A stretch of 64,000 bases of DNA, taken from positions 2,860,001-2,924,000 of the forward strand of contig NZ_CP031842.1 of assembly GCF_003441615.1 (NCBI RefSeq). The letters are read 5' to 3'. Numbering within the stretch: position 1 is the first letter of the stretch; each line of letters starts with the position of its first letter. Shown here piece after piece: positions 10,639-20,008 of this stretch. Made by a program: the position numbers and the translations under genes. This DNA comes from Dechloromonas sp. HYN0024. Lineage in GTDB: Bacteria > Pseudomonadota > Gammaproteobacteria > Burkholderiales > Rhodocyclaceae. A model generated the notes under the pieces. The model made no database searches. It was not told the DNA's origin and saw nothing but the letters and a program-made list of their open reading frames with translations.

Positions 10639-13154
10639 TGACCGGCCGCTCATTCTCGATCGGCCGCGAGCGGATGATGTCAATGCGCACCCTGCAACCA
10701 GAGATGCTGCACATGTCGGCGCCACTGATCGTTGGCGCGGCACGCGACGTCGAGGATATTTTCGCCCCGTGGCAATCCGAGACAACCCACCGCATCCTGT
10801 CTTTTCTCCTTCTGGCCAGTATTTGCGCGCTCCTGCTATTCCTCTACCAACGCCGGCAACAAGCCTTCGATCGGCAAATCCGGGAGAAAGAGGAGGCCAA
10901 CCTTCGCTCCTTGTTCATCCTTCAGCACTTCATCGACCATTTCCCCGGATTGGCTTATGTCAAGGATGCCGATGCACGCACTCTGGTCGCCAACCGGGGA
11001 TTCAAAACCCTGCTCGGCATCGACCCGGACGAACTGATCGGCAAGACCACCCAGGAAGCGTTTCCCGGCGAGTTCGGCGAAAAAATCTCCAACGAAGACA
11101 GGGAAGTCCTCTCCACCGGCATCAGCAAGGTCATTGAAGAAAACCTTAACGGCCGGGATTACGAAACCACCAAATTCGTCGTCGACGATGGCAGTGGCAA
11201 CAAGCTGCTGGGCGGCATGACCATCGACGTCACCCGGCGCAAGGATGCCGAACGCGAACGCCAGGCACAGATGATCGAACTGCGCGCCCTCAATATCCAG
11301 CTGGCCAATACCGAGGAAGGTATGCGCCGGCTGTCGACGGCGGTTGAGCAAAGCCCGGCCAGTATCGTGATCACCGATCTAGATGCCAGAATCATCTTCG
11401 TCAATGAGGCGTTTACCCTGGCCAGCGGCTATACGGCGACCGAGATCATCGGCCAGACCCCGAAAATTCTCCAGTCCGGCCAGACGCCACCAGAAACCTA
11501 TCGGCAAATGTGGCCGGCACTACTGGCCGGCAAGGTCTGGCGCGGCGAATTCATCAACCGGCGCAAGGATGGTTCGCACTACCTCGAGCTGGCAACCATT
11601 TCTCCGGTTCGCGACAGTAGCGGACGGGTCACCCATTATGTGGCCGTCAAGGAAGACATCACGGAACAACGGCGCAATGAGGCCGAACTCTCCGCCCACC
11701 GCCGACACCTTGAAATACTGGTCGAGCAACGCACCCACGAACTCGCCGTAGCCAGAGACAAGGCCGACTCCGCCAACCAGGCCAAATCGGAATTTCTGGC
11801 CAACATGAGTCACGAAATCCGCACCCCGATGAACGCCATCATCGGCCTCAACTACCTGCTCGGGCAAAGCCCGCTGCAACCGGAACAGCGCGAAAAGCTG
11901 AACAAGGTATCGACAGCCGCGCAGCATCTGCTCCAGATCATCAACGACATTCTCGACCTGTCAAAAATTGAAGCGGGCAAGCTGGTGCTCGAAAGCCGAG
12001 AGTTTTCGCCGGCCGAAGTCCTCCAGAACGTTGGCGCGATGATTCGCGACCGGGCCAGCGGCAAGGGCCTGACCGTACGGATCAAGGACGATGGATTGCC
12101 GGAGCGGGCAATGGGCGACGTTACCCGCCTGCGTCAGGTGCTGCTCAACTTCAGCAGCAATGCACTCAAGTTCACCGAAGAGGGCGAGATCGCCATCGAA
12201 GGCGAATTGCTGGGTATTGAGGGTGAGCACGTCAACTGCCGGTTCACCGTCAGCGATACCGGCATCGGCATCCGCCCCGAAGATACCGCCCGCCTGTTCA
12301 ACGCCTTCGAACAACTCGACAGCGCTACCAACCGGCGTTTTGGCGGCACCGGCCTGGGTCTGGCCATCGCCCGCCACCTCGCCGAGCTGATGGGGGGCCA
12401 AGTCGGCGTAGACAGCACACCTGGCGTCGGCAGCCGCTTCTGGATCACCGCCCGCCTGGGCCTGGCCCACCAAGAATCAGCCAGCCCACCCGCCCCGGCC
12501 ACGCTGCCTGCGAAGCCGCTGCGCGGCCGTGTTCTGGTGGTCGAAGATGACCAGATCAATCGCGACATCGTCGTCGAACTGTTGACCAGTATCGGACTCG
12601 ATGTCGTCACCGCCGAAAATGGTTTACAGGCCGTCGACCAGTACAAACTGTCTGGCTTTGATCTGATCCTGATGGACATCCAGATGCCGGAACTCAACGG
12701 ACTGGACGCCACCCGGGAAATTCGCGCCCTCGCTGGTGGCGACTCAATCCCCATCGTGGCGCTCACGGCCAACGCCTTTGAAGAGGACAGGCAACGCTGC
12801 ATGGATGCGGGAATGACCGACTTCCTCGGCAAGCCAGCCCCGCCTGACCAGTTGTATGCGCTACTTGCGAAATATCTGCCGTCCAGACATAGCCAGCCAG
12901 CCGCCGCCGCGCCATTGCCGGATAGCGCGGCAGCCGCGCCGGCCGGTGCCGCCGACCTCCTGCCCAAACTCGACGTCCTGGCGGCACTGCTAGCCAGTGG
13001 CGACATTGAGGCGACCCGCCAGTTCACCCGCCTGCAAGCCCAGCTATCCCAGCATTGTCCGGCCGAGTGCGAGCAACTGCGCCAGAAGATCGCCCTGTTC
13101 GACTTTGATGCGACACCGCCACTGATAGAAAGAATAAAAAGGCTGATAAGCTGA
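10611..13154 (+). CDS. Hybrid sensor histidine kinase (PAS-PAS-HisKA-HATPase-REC), 3' part of the frameshifted gene
   Basis: Frame continuing from the upstream sensor fragment; the intact protein would be about 1,097 residues. The first ~65 residues are the end of the periplasmic sensor, then a membrane helix ([18 protein letters not shown]). PAS domains follow at about 105-205 ([20 protein letters not shown]) and 240-360 ([17 protein letters not shown]). HisKA has [19 protein letters not shown] with the phospho-His. The HATPase has [19 protein letters not shown] and GTGLGLAIA. The receiver has [24 protein letters not shown] and the Lys in DFLGKPAPP. The last ~70 residues look alpha-helical but lack a clear Hpt His. 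If unrepaired, translation could start at ATG 10611, giving an odd truncated sensor. Confidence 0.82.
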   Translation: MDSAQPASLMTGRSFSIGRERMMSMRTLQPEMLHMSAPLIVGAARDVEDIFAPWQSETTHRILSFLLLASICALLLFLYQRRQQAFDRQIREKEEANLRSLFILQHFIDHFPGLAYVKDADARTLVANRGFKTLLGIDPDELIGKTTQEAFPGEFGEKISNEDREVLSTGISKVIEENLNGRDYETTKFVVDDGSGNKLLGGMTIDVTRRKDAERERQAQMIELRALNIQLANTEEGMRRLSTAVEQSPASIVITDLDARIIFVNEAFTLASGYTATEIIGQTPKILQSGQTPPETYRQMWPALLAGKVWRGEFINRRKDGSHYLELATISPVRDSSGRVTHYVAVKEDITEQRRNEAELSAHRRHLEILVEQRTHELAVARDKADSANQAKSEFLANMSHEIRTPMNAIIGLNYLLGQSPLQPEQREKLNKVSTAAQHLLQIINDILDLSKIEAGKLVLESREFSPAEVLQNVGAMIRDRASGKGLTVRIKDDGLPERAMGDVTRLRQVLLNFSSNALKFTEEGEIAIEGELLGIEGEHVNCRFTVSDTGIGIRPEDTARLFNAFEQLDSATNRRFGGTGLGLAIARHLAELMGGQVGVDSTPGVGSRFWITARLGLAHQESASPPAPATLPAKPLRGRVLVVEDDQINRDIVVELLTSIGLDVVTAENGLQAVDQYKLSGFDLILMDIQMPELNGLDATREIRALAGGDSIPIVALTANAFEEDRQRCMDAGMTDFLGKPAPPDQLYALLAKYLPSRHSQPAAAAPLPDSAAAAPAGAADLLPKLDVLAALLASGDIEATRQFTRLQAQLSQHCPAECEQLRQKIALFDFDATPPLIERIKRLIS

Positions 13155-13247
13155 TTTTTTTCTTCGGCGCGCATGGAATTCCTTGTGTCAGCGCGCTTGA
13201 GGAGGGAGACTACCGTTCATGAACGAAGCACGTGGAGAGCATGCGGG

Positions 13248-16172
13248 ATGAGCCAGACTCAAAGACCGGGCAAGCCCGTCGTTCTGATCGTTGACGATGT
13301 GCCCGACAACCTTAGCGCCATATCCGAAATGATCAGCGAACTGGGCGTTGATGTGCGCGTCGCCAACAGCGGCCCGGTGGCCCTGCGCTACGCCCGGCTC
13401 GACCCTCACCCCGATCTGGTCCTGCTCGATGTCATGATGCCCGGCATGGACGGCCACGCCGTTCTCCAGGCCCTGCGTGCCGACCAGGAAACGCATGACA
13501 TCCCGGTCATTTTCGTAACCGCCCTCGATAGTCCGGAGAACGAAGAACAGGGCATCGAGGAAGGTGCTGTCGACTACATCACCAAGCCGATCAATCCCGC
13601 CGTCCTCGGCATTCGCGTCAAGTCCCAACTGGAACTAAAGCGGGCCCGCGACATGATGGCCGGACAAAAGGCCTGGCTGGAAGAAGAAGTCGCCCGCCGG
13701 ACAGCCGAAAACATCGCCCTCGAAGCCCGCCTGCAAGTCGCTCTGGCCACCTCCGGCTTCGGCACCTGGGAATACGATCACGCTGTCGGCAGCAACAACT
13801 GGAGCCCCAGCCTGTCACGCATTCTCGGCCTGGACGGGGGGCCGTCGACGATCGCCGCCAGCCTCGAACTGATCCACCCGGAAGACCGGGCGACCATGGG
13901 ATTGGCCCTTGAAGGCGGGGCTGCCTCGGGTGATGAAATTCATGTTGAAGAAGTCCGCATGCGCCACGCCGATGGCCACTGGGTGTGGATGGAAGTCCGC
14001 GGCCGGATACTGCAGCGCGACGCCCACGGAAAGCCAGCCCTGAGCCTGGGCACGATGGCCGACATCAGCCGACGCAAGATGGCCGAAGCCGAACATCGCC
14101 TGTCATCGGTCGTATTCACCGGCATCAGCGATGGCATCTGCATCACCGATGCCAACCGCCGGATTTTGCTCACCAACCAGGCTTTTTCCAAGGTCAGCGG
14201 GTACTGCGCCAGCGAAACCTACGGCAAAACCCCGAACATGCTTCAGTCCGGCGTCCATGGTGCCGAGTTCTATAGTGACATGTGGGACAACATCAACCGC
14301 CATGGCAAATGGCAGGGCGAGATCACCAACCGCCGCAAGGATGGTGAACTGATCTCCGAATGGCTGAGCATTTCGGCCGTACACGATGCGGCGGGACGCC
14401 TGAGCAATTATGTCGGCATCTTCAGCGACCTTTCCGAGCGTCATGCGGCAGCCGAGCGCATCCAGTATCTTTCAAGCTTCGATCCGCTGACCAAGCTGCC
14501 CAACCGCAGCCTGTTTGCTGACCGTCTCGGGCAATCACTGATCAGCGCGCACCGCTTCAACCGGGAAACGGCGGTGATCCTGCTTGACCTTGACCGCTTC
14601 CGCTTCATCAACGACACGCTGGGCCCGCCCATTGGCGACGGCATCTTGGTCGAGGTCGCCCGCCGGCTCAATCTGCAGGTGCGCGACGGCGACACTGTCG
14701 GTCGCCGGTCGAGCAATGAATTCGGCTTCGTAATGGCCAGCCTCGGACAGGAACGGGATGCCATCGCCCTCGCCCAGCGCATGCTTGATGCCATTGCCGA
14801 GCCTTTCGACGTGGGCGGCCATTCGATCACCATCTCGGCCTGCATTGGCGTCAGCGTGGCGCCGCGCGACGGCAACGACATCGATACCATCATGAAGTGC
14901 GCCGATGCTGCCCTGGTCCGTGCCAAGGCCTGCGGGCAAAACACCTTCCGCTTCTATTCGCCGGAAATGGACGCCGACGCCAGTCGCCGCCTCGGACTGG
15001 AAGCCGCCCTGCGCCAGGCCCTGCAAAACAATGAACTGACCGTCTATTACCAGCCCCAGATCAGCCTCGACACCGGCAACATGATCGGCATGGAGGCCTT
15101 GCTGCGGTGGACCACCCCGGCATTCGGTCCGGTCTCTCCGGCCGAGTTCATCCCGATTGCCGAAGAAACCGGGCTGATCCTGCCGATCGGCGAATGGGTA
15201 TTGCGCACCGCCTGCCGGCAGGTCCGCCAGTGGCTCGACCTTGGACTGGCCAGCCTGCGCATTGCGGTCAACCTCTCGTCACGCCAGTTTCGTCAGGCCA
15301 ACCTGGTCGGCATAGTCAGCCAGTGCCTGACCGAGACCGGGCTGCCGGCCGGCGCACTCGAGCTCGAAATTACCGAAAGCGCCCTGATCGACGAGGTCGA
15401 CGAGGCGATTATCCAGTGCCGGGCGCTGAAGTCGCTCGGCATCAAGATTTCGCTCGACGATTTTGGTACCGGCTATTCATCACTGGCCTATATCTCCCGT
15501 TTTCCCTTCGACAAGATCAAGATTGACCAAAGCTTCGTCCGCGACATCACCGAAAATCCGGTCAATGCCGCCATTGCCAACGCCGCCATCGTTCTCGCTC
15601 GCAGCCTCAATCTCTCGGTACTGGCTGAAGGCGTCGAAACCGAGGCACAGGCCAGCTTCCTGCGCAGCCGGCGGTGCGACGCCATGCAGGGTTATTTGTT
15701 CAGTCGCCCGGTGCCGGCCGCCGAATTCGAGCAATTGCTGGCCAGCGGCAAGCGCATGCAATTCAACGACAAGCTGCAGGAAAGCCAGCAGACGCTGCTC
15801 ATTGTCGACGACGAACGAAACATCCTCACCGCCCTGACCCGACTGCTGCGCCGCGAGAGTTTCAACATCCTGACCGCCCAGTCGCCGGCAGAGGCCTTCG
15901 AGCATCTGGCCAAACAGCCGGTACAGGTGATCCTCTCCGACCAGCGCATGCCGGAAATGTCGGGCACCGAGTTCTTTGCCCGGGTTCGCCAGCTTTATCC
16001 GGACACCCTGCGCATTGTCCTGACCGGCTACACCGACCTCGAATCGGTAACCGGCGCGATCAATCGCGGCGCCATCTACAAGTTCCTGACCAAACCGTGG
16101 GATGACGACATTCTGCGCGAACAGATACGCGAAGCCTTCCGCAAGGCCAAGGAGACTGAGCATGCGCCGTAG
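13248..16172 (+). CDS. REC-PAS-PAS-GGDEF(degenerate)-EAL-REC signalling protein
   Basis: 974 residues from ATG 13248, preferred over ATG 13173 because GGAGAG lies about 10 nt upstream. The N-terminal receiver (about 8-130) has LIVDDVPDNLSAI and LVLLDVMMPGMDG. Two PAS regions follow (about 165-290 and 300-415). The GGDEF domain (about 430-595) has lost the active motif: RRSSNEFGFVM stands where RIGGDEF is expected, so it is probably a regulatory, non-cyclase domain. The EAL domain (about 605-860) is intact (GMEALLRW, EITESALID, DDFGTGYSSLAYI, AEGVETEAQ), predicting c-di-GMP hydrolysis. A second receiver (about 870-990) has LIVDDERNILTAL, ILSDQRMPEMSG and FLTKPWDDD. First gene of the operon; it overlaps the next by 11 bp. 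Confidence 0.92.
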   Translation: MSQTQRPGKPVVLIVDDVPDNLSAISEMISELGVDVRVANSGPVALRYARLDPHPDLVLLDVMMPGMDGHAVLQALRADQETHDIPVIFVTALDSPENEEQGIEEGAVDYITKPINPAVLGIRVKSQLELKRARDMMAGQKAWLEEEVARRTAENIALEARLQVALATSGFGTWEYDHAVGSNNWSPSLSRILGLDGGPSTIAASLELIHPEDRATMGLALEGGAASGDEIHVEEVRMRHADGHWVWMEVRGRILQRDAHGKPALSLGTMADISRRKMAEAEHRLSSVVFTGISDGICITDANRRILLTNQAFSKVSGYCASETYGKTPNMLQSGVHGAEFYSDMWDNINRHGKWQGEITNRRKDGELISEWLSISAVHDAAGRLSNYVGIFSDLSERHAAAERIQYLSSFDPLTKLPNRSLFADRLGQSLISAHRFNRETAVILLDLDRFRFINDTLGPPIGDGILVEVARRLNLQVRDGDTVGRRSSNEFGFVMASLGQERDAIALAQRMLDAIAEPFDVGGHSITISACIGVSVAPRDGNDIDTIMKCADAALVRAKACGQNTFRFYSPEMDADASRRLGLEAALRQALQNNELTVYYQPQISLDTGNMIGMEALLRWTTPAFGPVSPAEFIPIAEETGLILPIGEWVLRTACRQVRQWLDLGLASLRIAVNLSSRQFRQANLVGIVSQCLTETGLPAGALELEITESALIDEVDEAIIQCRALKSLGIKISLDDFGTGYSSLAYISRFPFDKIKIDQSFVRDITENPVNAAIANAAIVLARSLNLSVLAEGVETEAQASFLRSRRCDAMQGYLFSRPVPAAEFEQLLASGKRMQFNDKLQESQQTLLIVDDERNILTALTRLLRRESFNILTAQSPAEAFEHLAKQPVQVILSDQRMPEMSGTEFFARVRQLYPDTLRIVLTGYTDLESVTGAINRGAIYKFLTKPWDDDILREQIREAFRKAKETEHAP

Positions 16173-17478
16173 TCAGCCGGCACCGGTAGGCCGGGAACGT
16201 CCGGCCGACGCGCTCGACCTGGCCATGCAGGTAGTCAATGCCAGCCCGGTGGTCTTCTTCCGCTGGTCAGCCAGCCCCGGCCGGCCGGTGACCTTTATCT
16301 CGGAGAATGTCGTGCAGTGGGGCTATCAGGCCAGCGACCTGGTCGCCGGCAACCCCGCCTTTGGCGATCTGATCCACCCCGACGACCAGCCCCGGATTGC
16401 CGCCGAAATAGCCCGCCAAGAGGTCTCCGCAGCGACTGGATACGACCTCGAATATCGCTTGCTGACCGCACAGAGCAAGGTGATCTGGGTCGCTGACCGG
16501 ACCCGCGTGGTGCGCGACGCCGATGGCCGCCCGGCATTTTTCGACGGTGTTCTCACCGACATCAGCGAGCGCAAACAGCAGCAGCAAGAACTCAGCGACG
16601 CCCTGAAACAACAGAAGCAACTCAACAAGCGCCTGGAAGAAGCCAACAACCAGTTGATGCAATCTGAAAAAATGGCCTCGATCGGTCAGCTGGCGGCTGG
16701 CGTGGCCCACGAACTCAATAATCCGATCGGCTTTGTCCATTCCAACCTGGGGACACTGGACGGCTACATCCACGACCTCCTGGCCATCATCGACGGCTAC
16801 GACCGGATGCTCGCCCGATCCGGCGAAGCCAGTCTCTACGAAGACTCCATCCGGCAACTGAAGGAACAGCACGACTTCGCCTTCCTCAAGGACGACATTT
16901 TCAACCTTCTTGCCGAATCCAAGGATGGCCTTGGCCGCGTACGCAAGATCGTGCTCGACCTCAAGAACTTCTCGCGGGTTGGCGAACAGGAGTGGCAGGA
17001 AGCAGATCTCCACGAAGGCATTGACTCGACCCTCAACATCGTCTGGAACGAGCTCAAGTACAAGGCCAAGGTGATCAAGGAATATGGCGACATTCCCCAT
17101 TTGTTCTGCCTCATTTCACAGCTCAACCAGGTTTTCATGAACCTTCTGGTCAATGCCGGACACGCCATTGAAACGCAGGGCACGATCACCATTCGCACCT
17201 TCCGCCAGGATGCCGACACGGTCTGCATTGAAATCAGCGACACCGGTAAAGGCATTGCCCCGGAGCACATGACGCGGATTTTCGAACCCTTCTTCACGAC
17301 CAAACCGGTCGGCAAGGGGACCGGCCTCGGGCTGTCACTCTCCTATGGCATAGTGCAGCGACACGGAGGACGCCTCGAGGTCGACAGCGTCCTCGGTCGG
17401 GGTGCCACTTTCCGCGTCCTCTTACCCATCAACCCAGCCCAGAAAGCTGCCATTCAAAATCCGGAGATATCTTCATGA
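16162..17478 (+). CDS. PAS-domain sensor histidine kinase
   Basis: 438 residues from ATG 16162, which overlaps the previous stop and follows AAGGAG at about 16149-16154. It is cytoplasmic, with no membrane helices. A PAS domain spans about 25-150 (VVFFRWSASPGRPVTFISEN and VIWVADRTRVVRDADGRP), then a Gln-rich coiled coil (KQQQQELSDALKQQKQLNKR). The H-box is EKMASIGQLAAGVAHELNNP. ATP-binding motifs are MNLLVNAGHAIE, DTGKGIAPEHM and GKGTGLGLSLSYGIV. Its kinase core is strongly similar to that of the hemerythrin kinase at 23446-24882 (shared VWNELKYKA block). It overlaps the HD-GYP gene by 4 bp, so the HD-GYP receiver is a likely phosphoacceptor. Confidence 0.93.
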   Translation: MRRSQPAPVGRERPADALDLAMQVVNASPVVFFRWSASPGRPVTFISENVVQWGYQASDLVAGNPAFGDLIHPDDQPRIAAEIARQEVSAATGYDLEYRLLTAQSKVIWVADRTRVVRDADGRPAFFDGVLTDISERKQQQQELSDALKQQKQLNKRLEEANNQLMQSEKMASIGQLAAGVAHELNNPIGFVHSNLGTLDGYIHDLLAIIDGYDRMLARSGEASLYEDSIRQLKEQHDFAFLKDDIFNLLAESKDGLGRVRKIVLDLKNFSRVGEQEWQEADLHEGIDSTLNIVWNELKYKAKVIKEYGDIPHLFCLISQLNQVFMNLLVNAGHAIETQGTITIRTFRQDADTVCIEISDTGKGIAPEHMTRIFEPFFTTKPVGKGTGLGLSLSYGIVQRHGGRLEVDSVLGRGATFRVLLPINPAQKAAIQNPEISS

Positions 17479-18791
17479 GCGAGACTTTGGCCGCTCCCGT
17501 TCTGCTCTTTGTTGATGACGAACCGGGTATTCTTTCTGCCTTGCGTCGCCTGTTCCGGCCACACGGTTACCAGATTTTCATTGCCGAAGGCGGTGCCGCC
17601 GGGCTGGAAATCCTCGAAAAGGAACACATCGACCTCGTCGTTTCCGACATGCGCATGCCCGAAATGGATGGCGCCACTTTCCTCAAGGAAGTCCGTTCGC
17701 GCTGGCCGGCCGTGACCCGCATCCTGCTCACCGGTTATGCCGATATCACGTCGACGGTCGCTGCCATCAACCAGGGTGAAATCTATCGCTACATTTCCAA
17801 GCCGTGGGACGACAACGAAATCGTCACCATTGTCAGAGAAGCCATCGAACATCAGCGCCTCAAATATGAAAACGAGCGCCTGACCCAGCTTGCCCAGGCC
17901 CAGAACGAGCAGTTGAAGGAACTCAACGCCGGCCTCGAGCAGAAAGTCGCCGAACGTACGGCCGAAGTGAGCCAGGCGCTGGCTTTTGTCGAGCAGTCGC
18001 ACAGCGAACTTAAAAAGTCGTTCCTGACCAGCGTCCAGGTCTTTTCCGGCCTGATCGAACTGCGCAATGGCACCGTCGGCAGCCAGATTTCCGGCCACGG
18101 CCGGCGGGTCGCCGAGCATGCGCGCAGCGTCGCCCAGCGTCTCGGCCTGTCTGATGTCGAGAAGCAGAACATCATGCTGGCCGGCCTCTTGCACGACATC
18201 GGCAAGCTCGGCCTGCCCGACGACCTTCTGACCAAGCCCTTCAACACACTGACGCCCGAACAGCGGGCGCTCGTCGTCAAGCATCCGGTCATCGGCCAGA
18301 ACGTCCTGATGGGCATCGACAAGTTCAAGGAGGCGGCGCTCTTCGTCCGCCATCATCATGAATCATTCGATGGCAACGGTTATCCCGACCACCTCGTCGG
18401 CCATGCCATTCCACTGGGCAGCCGGATTCTGCAAGTGGTCAACGACTATGACTCGCTGCTTATTGGCACCCTCGTCCAGCGTCCGCTCAAGCCGGCCGAA
18501 GCCCAGAAGTACCTCATCGAGAATCGCGGCAAGCGCTATGACCCGGCAGTGATCGATGCCTTCATTGCCCTGCTTACCGAGAGCAGCAAGCCGACCACCA
18601 TTGAGGTGCCCTTCCGGCCCCTGCTGCTCAAGCCCGGCATGGTGCTCAGTCGTGACTTTGTACACCGGGACGGCTACCTGCTGCTCGCCAAGGGTGCTGT
18701 ACTGACGGCCGAAGTCATCGGGCAACTGATCAGGATGGAAGATGCAGAACAAACCAAATTGATGCTCCATGTTCGCCAGGAGGAAAAATGA
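17475..18791 (+). CDS. REC-HD-GYP c-di-GMP phosphodiesterase (RpfG-like)
   Basis: 438 residues. The receiver (about 10-125) has LLFVDDEPGILSALRRLF, LVVSDMRMPEMDG and YISKPWDDNEI. A coiled coil (about 130-185) includes NEQLKELNAGLEQKVAER. The HD-GYP domain (about 190-370) has LLHDIGKLGLPDDLL as the metal-binding HD motif and HHHESFDGNGYPDHL as the GYP motif, with the metal-ligand His residues present. The expected product is pGpG or GMP. The C-terminal ~70 residues (RPLLLKPGMVLSRDFVHRDGYLLL) form a small extra domain seen in related RpfG-type proteins. The start overlaps the kinase stop by 4 bp (ATGA) and the end overlaps the next receiver by 4 bp. Confidence 0.94.
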   Translation: MSETLAAPVLLFVDDEPGILSALRRLFRPHGYQIFIAEGGAAGLEILEKEHIDLVVSDMRMPEMDGATFLKEVRSRWPAVTRILLTGYADITSTVAAINQGEIYRYISKPWDDNEIVTIVREAIEHQRLKYENERLTQLAQAQNEQLKELNAGLEQKVAERTAEVSQALAFVEQSHSELKKSFLTSVQVFSGLIELRNGTVGSQISGHGRRVAEHARSVAQRLGLSDVEKQNIMLAGLLHDIGKLGLPDDLLTKPFNTLTPEQRALVVKHPVIGQNVLMGIDKFKEAALFVRHHHESFDGNGYPDHLVGHAIPLGSRILQVVNDYDSLLIGTLVQRPLKPAEAQKYLIENRGKRYDPAVIDAFIALLTESSKPTTIEVPFRPLLLKPGMVLSRDFVHRDGYLLLAKGAVLTAEVIGQLIRMEDAEQTKLMLHVRQEEK

Positions 18792-19354
18792 GCCGCATCC
18801 TGATCGTTGACGATGAGGATTCCATCCTCAAGGCACTCAAGCGCGTCCTGCGCCTCGCCCCGTGCACCTATGGCAACAAGAGCTACACGCTGGAAATTGC
18901 CGATTTCAATTCACCGGAAGCCGCGCTCGAAGCGGCGCGCCACGACGAGTTCGACCTGTTCATGAGCGACTACCGGATGCCCGGCATGGATGGCATCGAA
19001 TTCCTCAAGGCGGCCAAGGACATCCAGCCCGATGCCGCCCGCCTGATCCTCTCCGGCTACGCCGATCTCAATGCCCTGGTCCGCGCCGTCAATGAAGTCG
19101 GCATCGACCGCTTCATCGGCAAGCCGTGGAACGACTATGAACTGATGTCGGCCATCGGCCAGGCGCTGGCCCATCGCGACCTGATGCTGGAGAACCGCCA
19201 GCTGGCCAATCTGGTCCGCCTTGAAATGGGCGACATCACACCCGAGCAATTGGAAGCGGAACGGCTGGAGCACATTGAACCGGGGATCACCGACGTAAAT
19301 TGGGGCCCGGACGGTTCCGTCATTCTCGATCCCGAGTTTCAGCGCAAGGACTGA
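18788..19354 (+). CDS. Receiver-domain response regulator with short C-terminal tail
   Basis: 188 residues. The receiver occupies about 1-130: ILIVDDEDSILKALKRVLRL, LFMSDYRMPGMDGIEFL with the phospho-Asp, LSGYADLNALVRAVNE, and FIGKPWNDYEL with the conserved Lys. The remaining ~55 residues form a helix (LMLENRQLANLVRLEMGD) and an acidic tail with no known output domain. The receiver is a sister of the receivers in the neighbouring genes. A free-standing regulator that acts by protein contact, perhaps on the downstream GTPase, fits the context; this is inference. ATGA overlap with the HD-GYP gene. Confidence 0.9.
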   Translation: MSRILIVDDEDSILKALKRVLRLAPCTYGNKSYTLEIADFNSPEAALEAARHDEFDLFMSDYRMPGMDGIEFLKAAKDIQPDAARLILSGYADLNALVRAVNEVGIDRFIGKPWNDYELMSAIGQALAHRDLMLENRQLANLVRLEMGDITPEQLEAERLEHIEPGITDVNWGPDGSVILDPEFQRKD

Positions 19355-19360
19355 CTGGCC

Positions 19361-20008
19361 ATGCCCGAAAGCGATGCCCAGCACCTGACCTTCAAACTGG
19401 TCTATTACGGCCCGGCGCAGAGCGGCAAGACGACCAACCTGCTGCGTCTGCACGACCTCCTTGCCCCGGAAATGAAGGGCGAGCTGATGACCATGGAGAC
19501 CAAGGACGACCGCACGCTTTTCTTCGATCTCCTGCCCCTCGGTTTTCGCGCCCCCTCCGGTCTGCTTATCAAGTTCCGGCTATTCACCGTCCCCGGACAG
19601 GTCGCCCATGACGGCACGCGCAAGGCGGTCCTGTCACGTGCCGATGGCGTGGTCTTCGTCGCCGACGCTGATCGCGCCCAGGAAACCAACAATGGCGAAT
19701 CCTTCCAGAGTCTGTCCGCCAACTGCGCCCGCGTCGGCCTCGATTTCGAACATTTGCCGATGGTCGTCCAGTTCAACAAATGCGACCTGCCCAATGCCGT
19801 ACCCGAGGCCGAAATCCGCGAACGCTGGTCAGCCGCGCCATGGCCGCTGGTCTTTGCCATCGCCTTGACCGGGCAAGGTATCGAATCGACCTTCGAACTG
19901 CTCTTGCGCGCCGTGTACCGGAACTTTGGCGAAAGTCTGGAACTGCTCTCCCGGCACGGCCTCAATGAAAACGCCTTCGTTGCCGGGGCCCTGGGGAAAT
20001 CGGCATGA
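19361..20008 (+). CDS. MglA/Arf-like small GTPase
   Basis: 215 residues. P-loop GPAQSGKTTNLL (about 17-28) and the base-specificity motif FNKCDLPNA (NKxD). The switch II region reads FTVPGQVAHDGTRKAVLSRA, with TVPGQ in place of the canonical DxxGQ, close to what is seen in MglA proteins that set cell polarity and drive gliding or twitching. No lipidation or membrane signal. No separate MglB/roadblock GAP is encoded nearby. It lies between a receiver protein and a histidine kinase, overlapping the kinase by 4 bp, so phosphosignalling and GTPase switching appear coupled here. Confidence 0.85.
   Translation: MPESDAQHLTFKLVYYGPAQSGKTTNLLRLHDLLAPEMKGELMTMETKDDRTLFFDLLPLGFRAPSGLLIKFRLFTVPGQVAHDGTRKAVLSRADGVVFVADADRAQETNNGESFQSLSANCARVGLDFEHLPMVVQFNKCDLPNAVPEAEIRERWSAAPWPLVFAIALTGQGIESTFELLLRAVYRNFGESLELLSRHGLNENAFVAGALGKSA

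Noticed and set aside
12940..13154. Hpt phosphotransfer domain at the end of the frameshifted kinase
   Set aside because: The region is helical but lacks the conserved His-containing Hpt motif, so I do not call it.
13173..13247. Longer N-terminus for the REC-PAS-EAL protein from ATG 13173
   Set aside because: No ribosome site precedes it, the added 25 residues are not receiver-like, and ATG 13248 has a good site.
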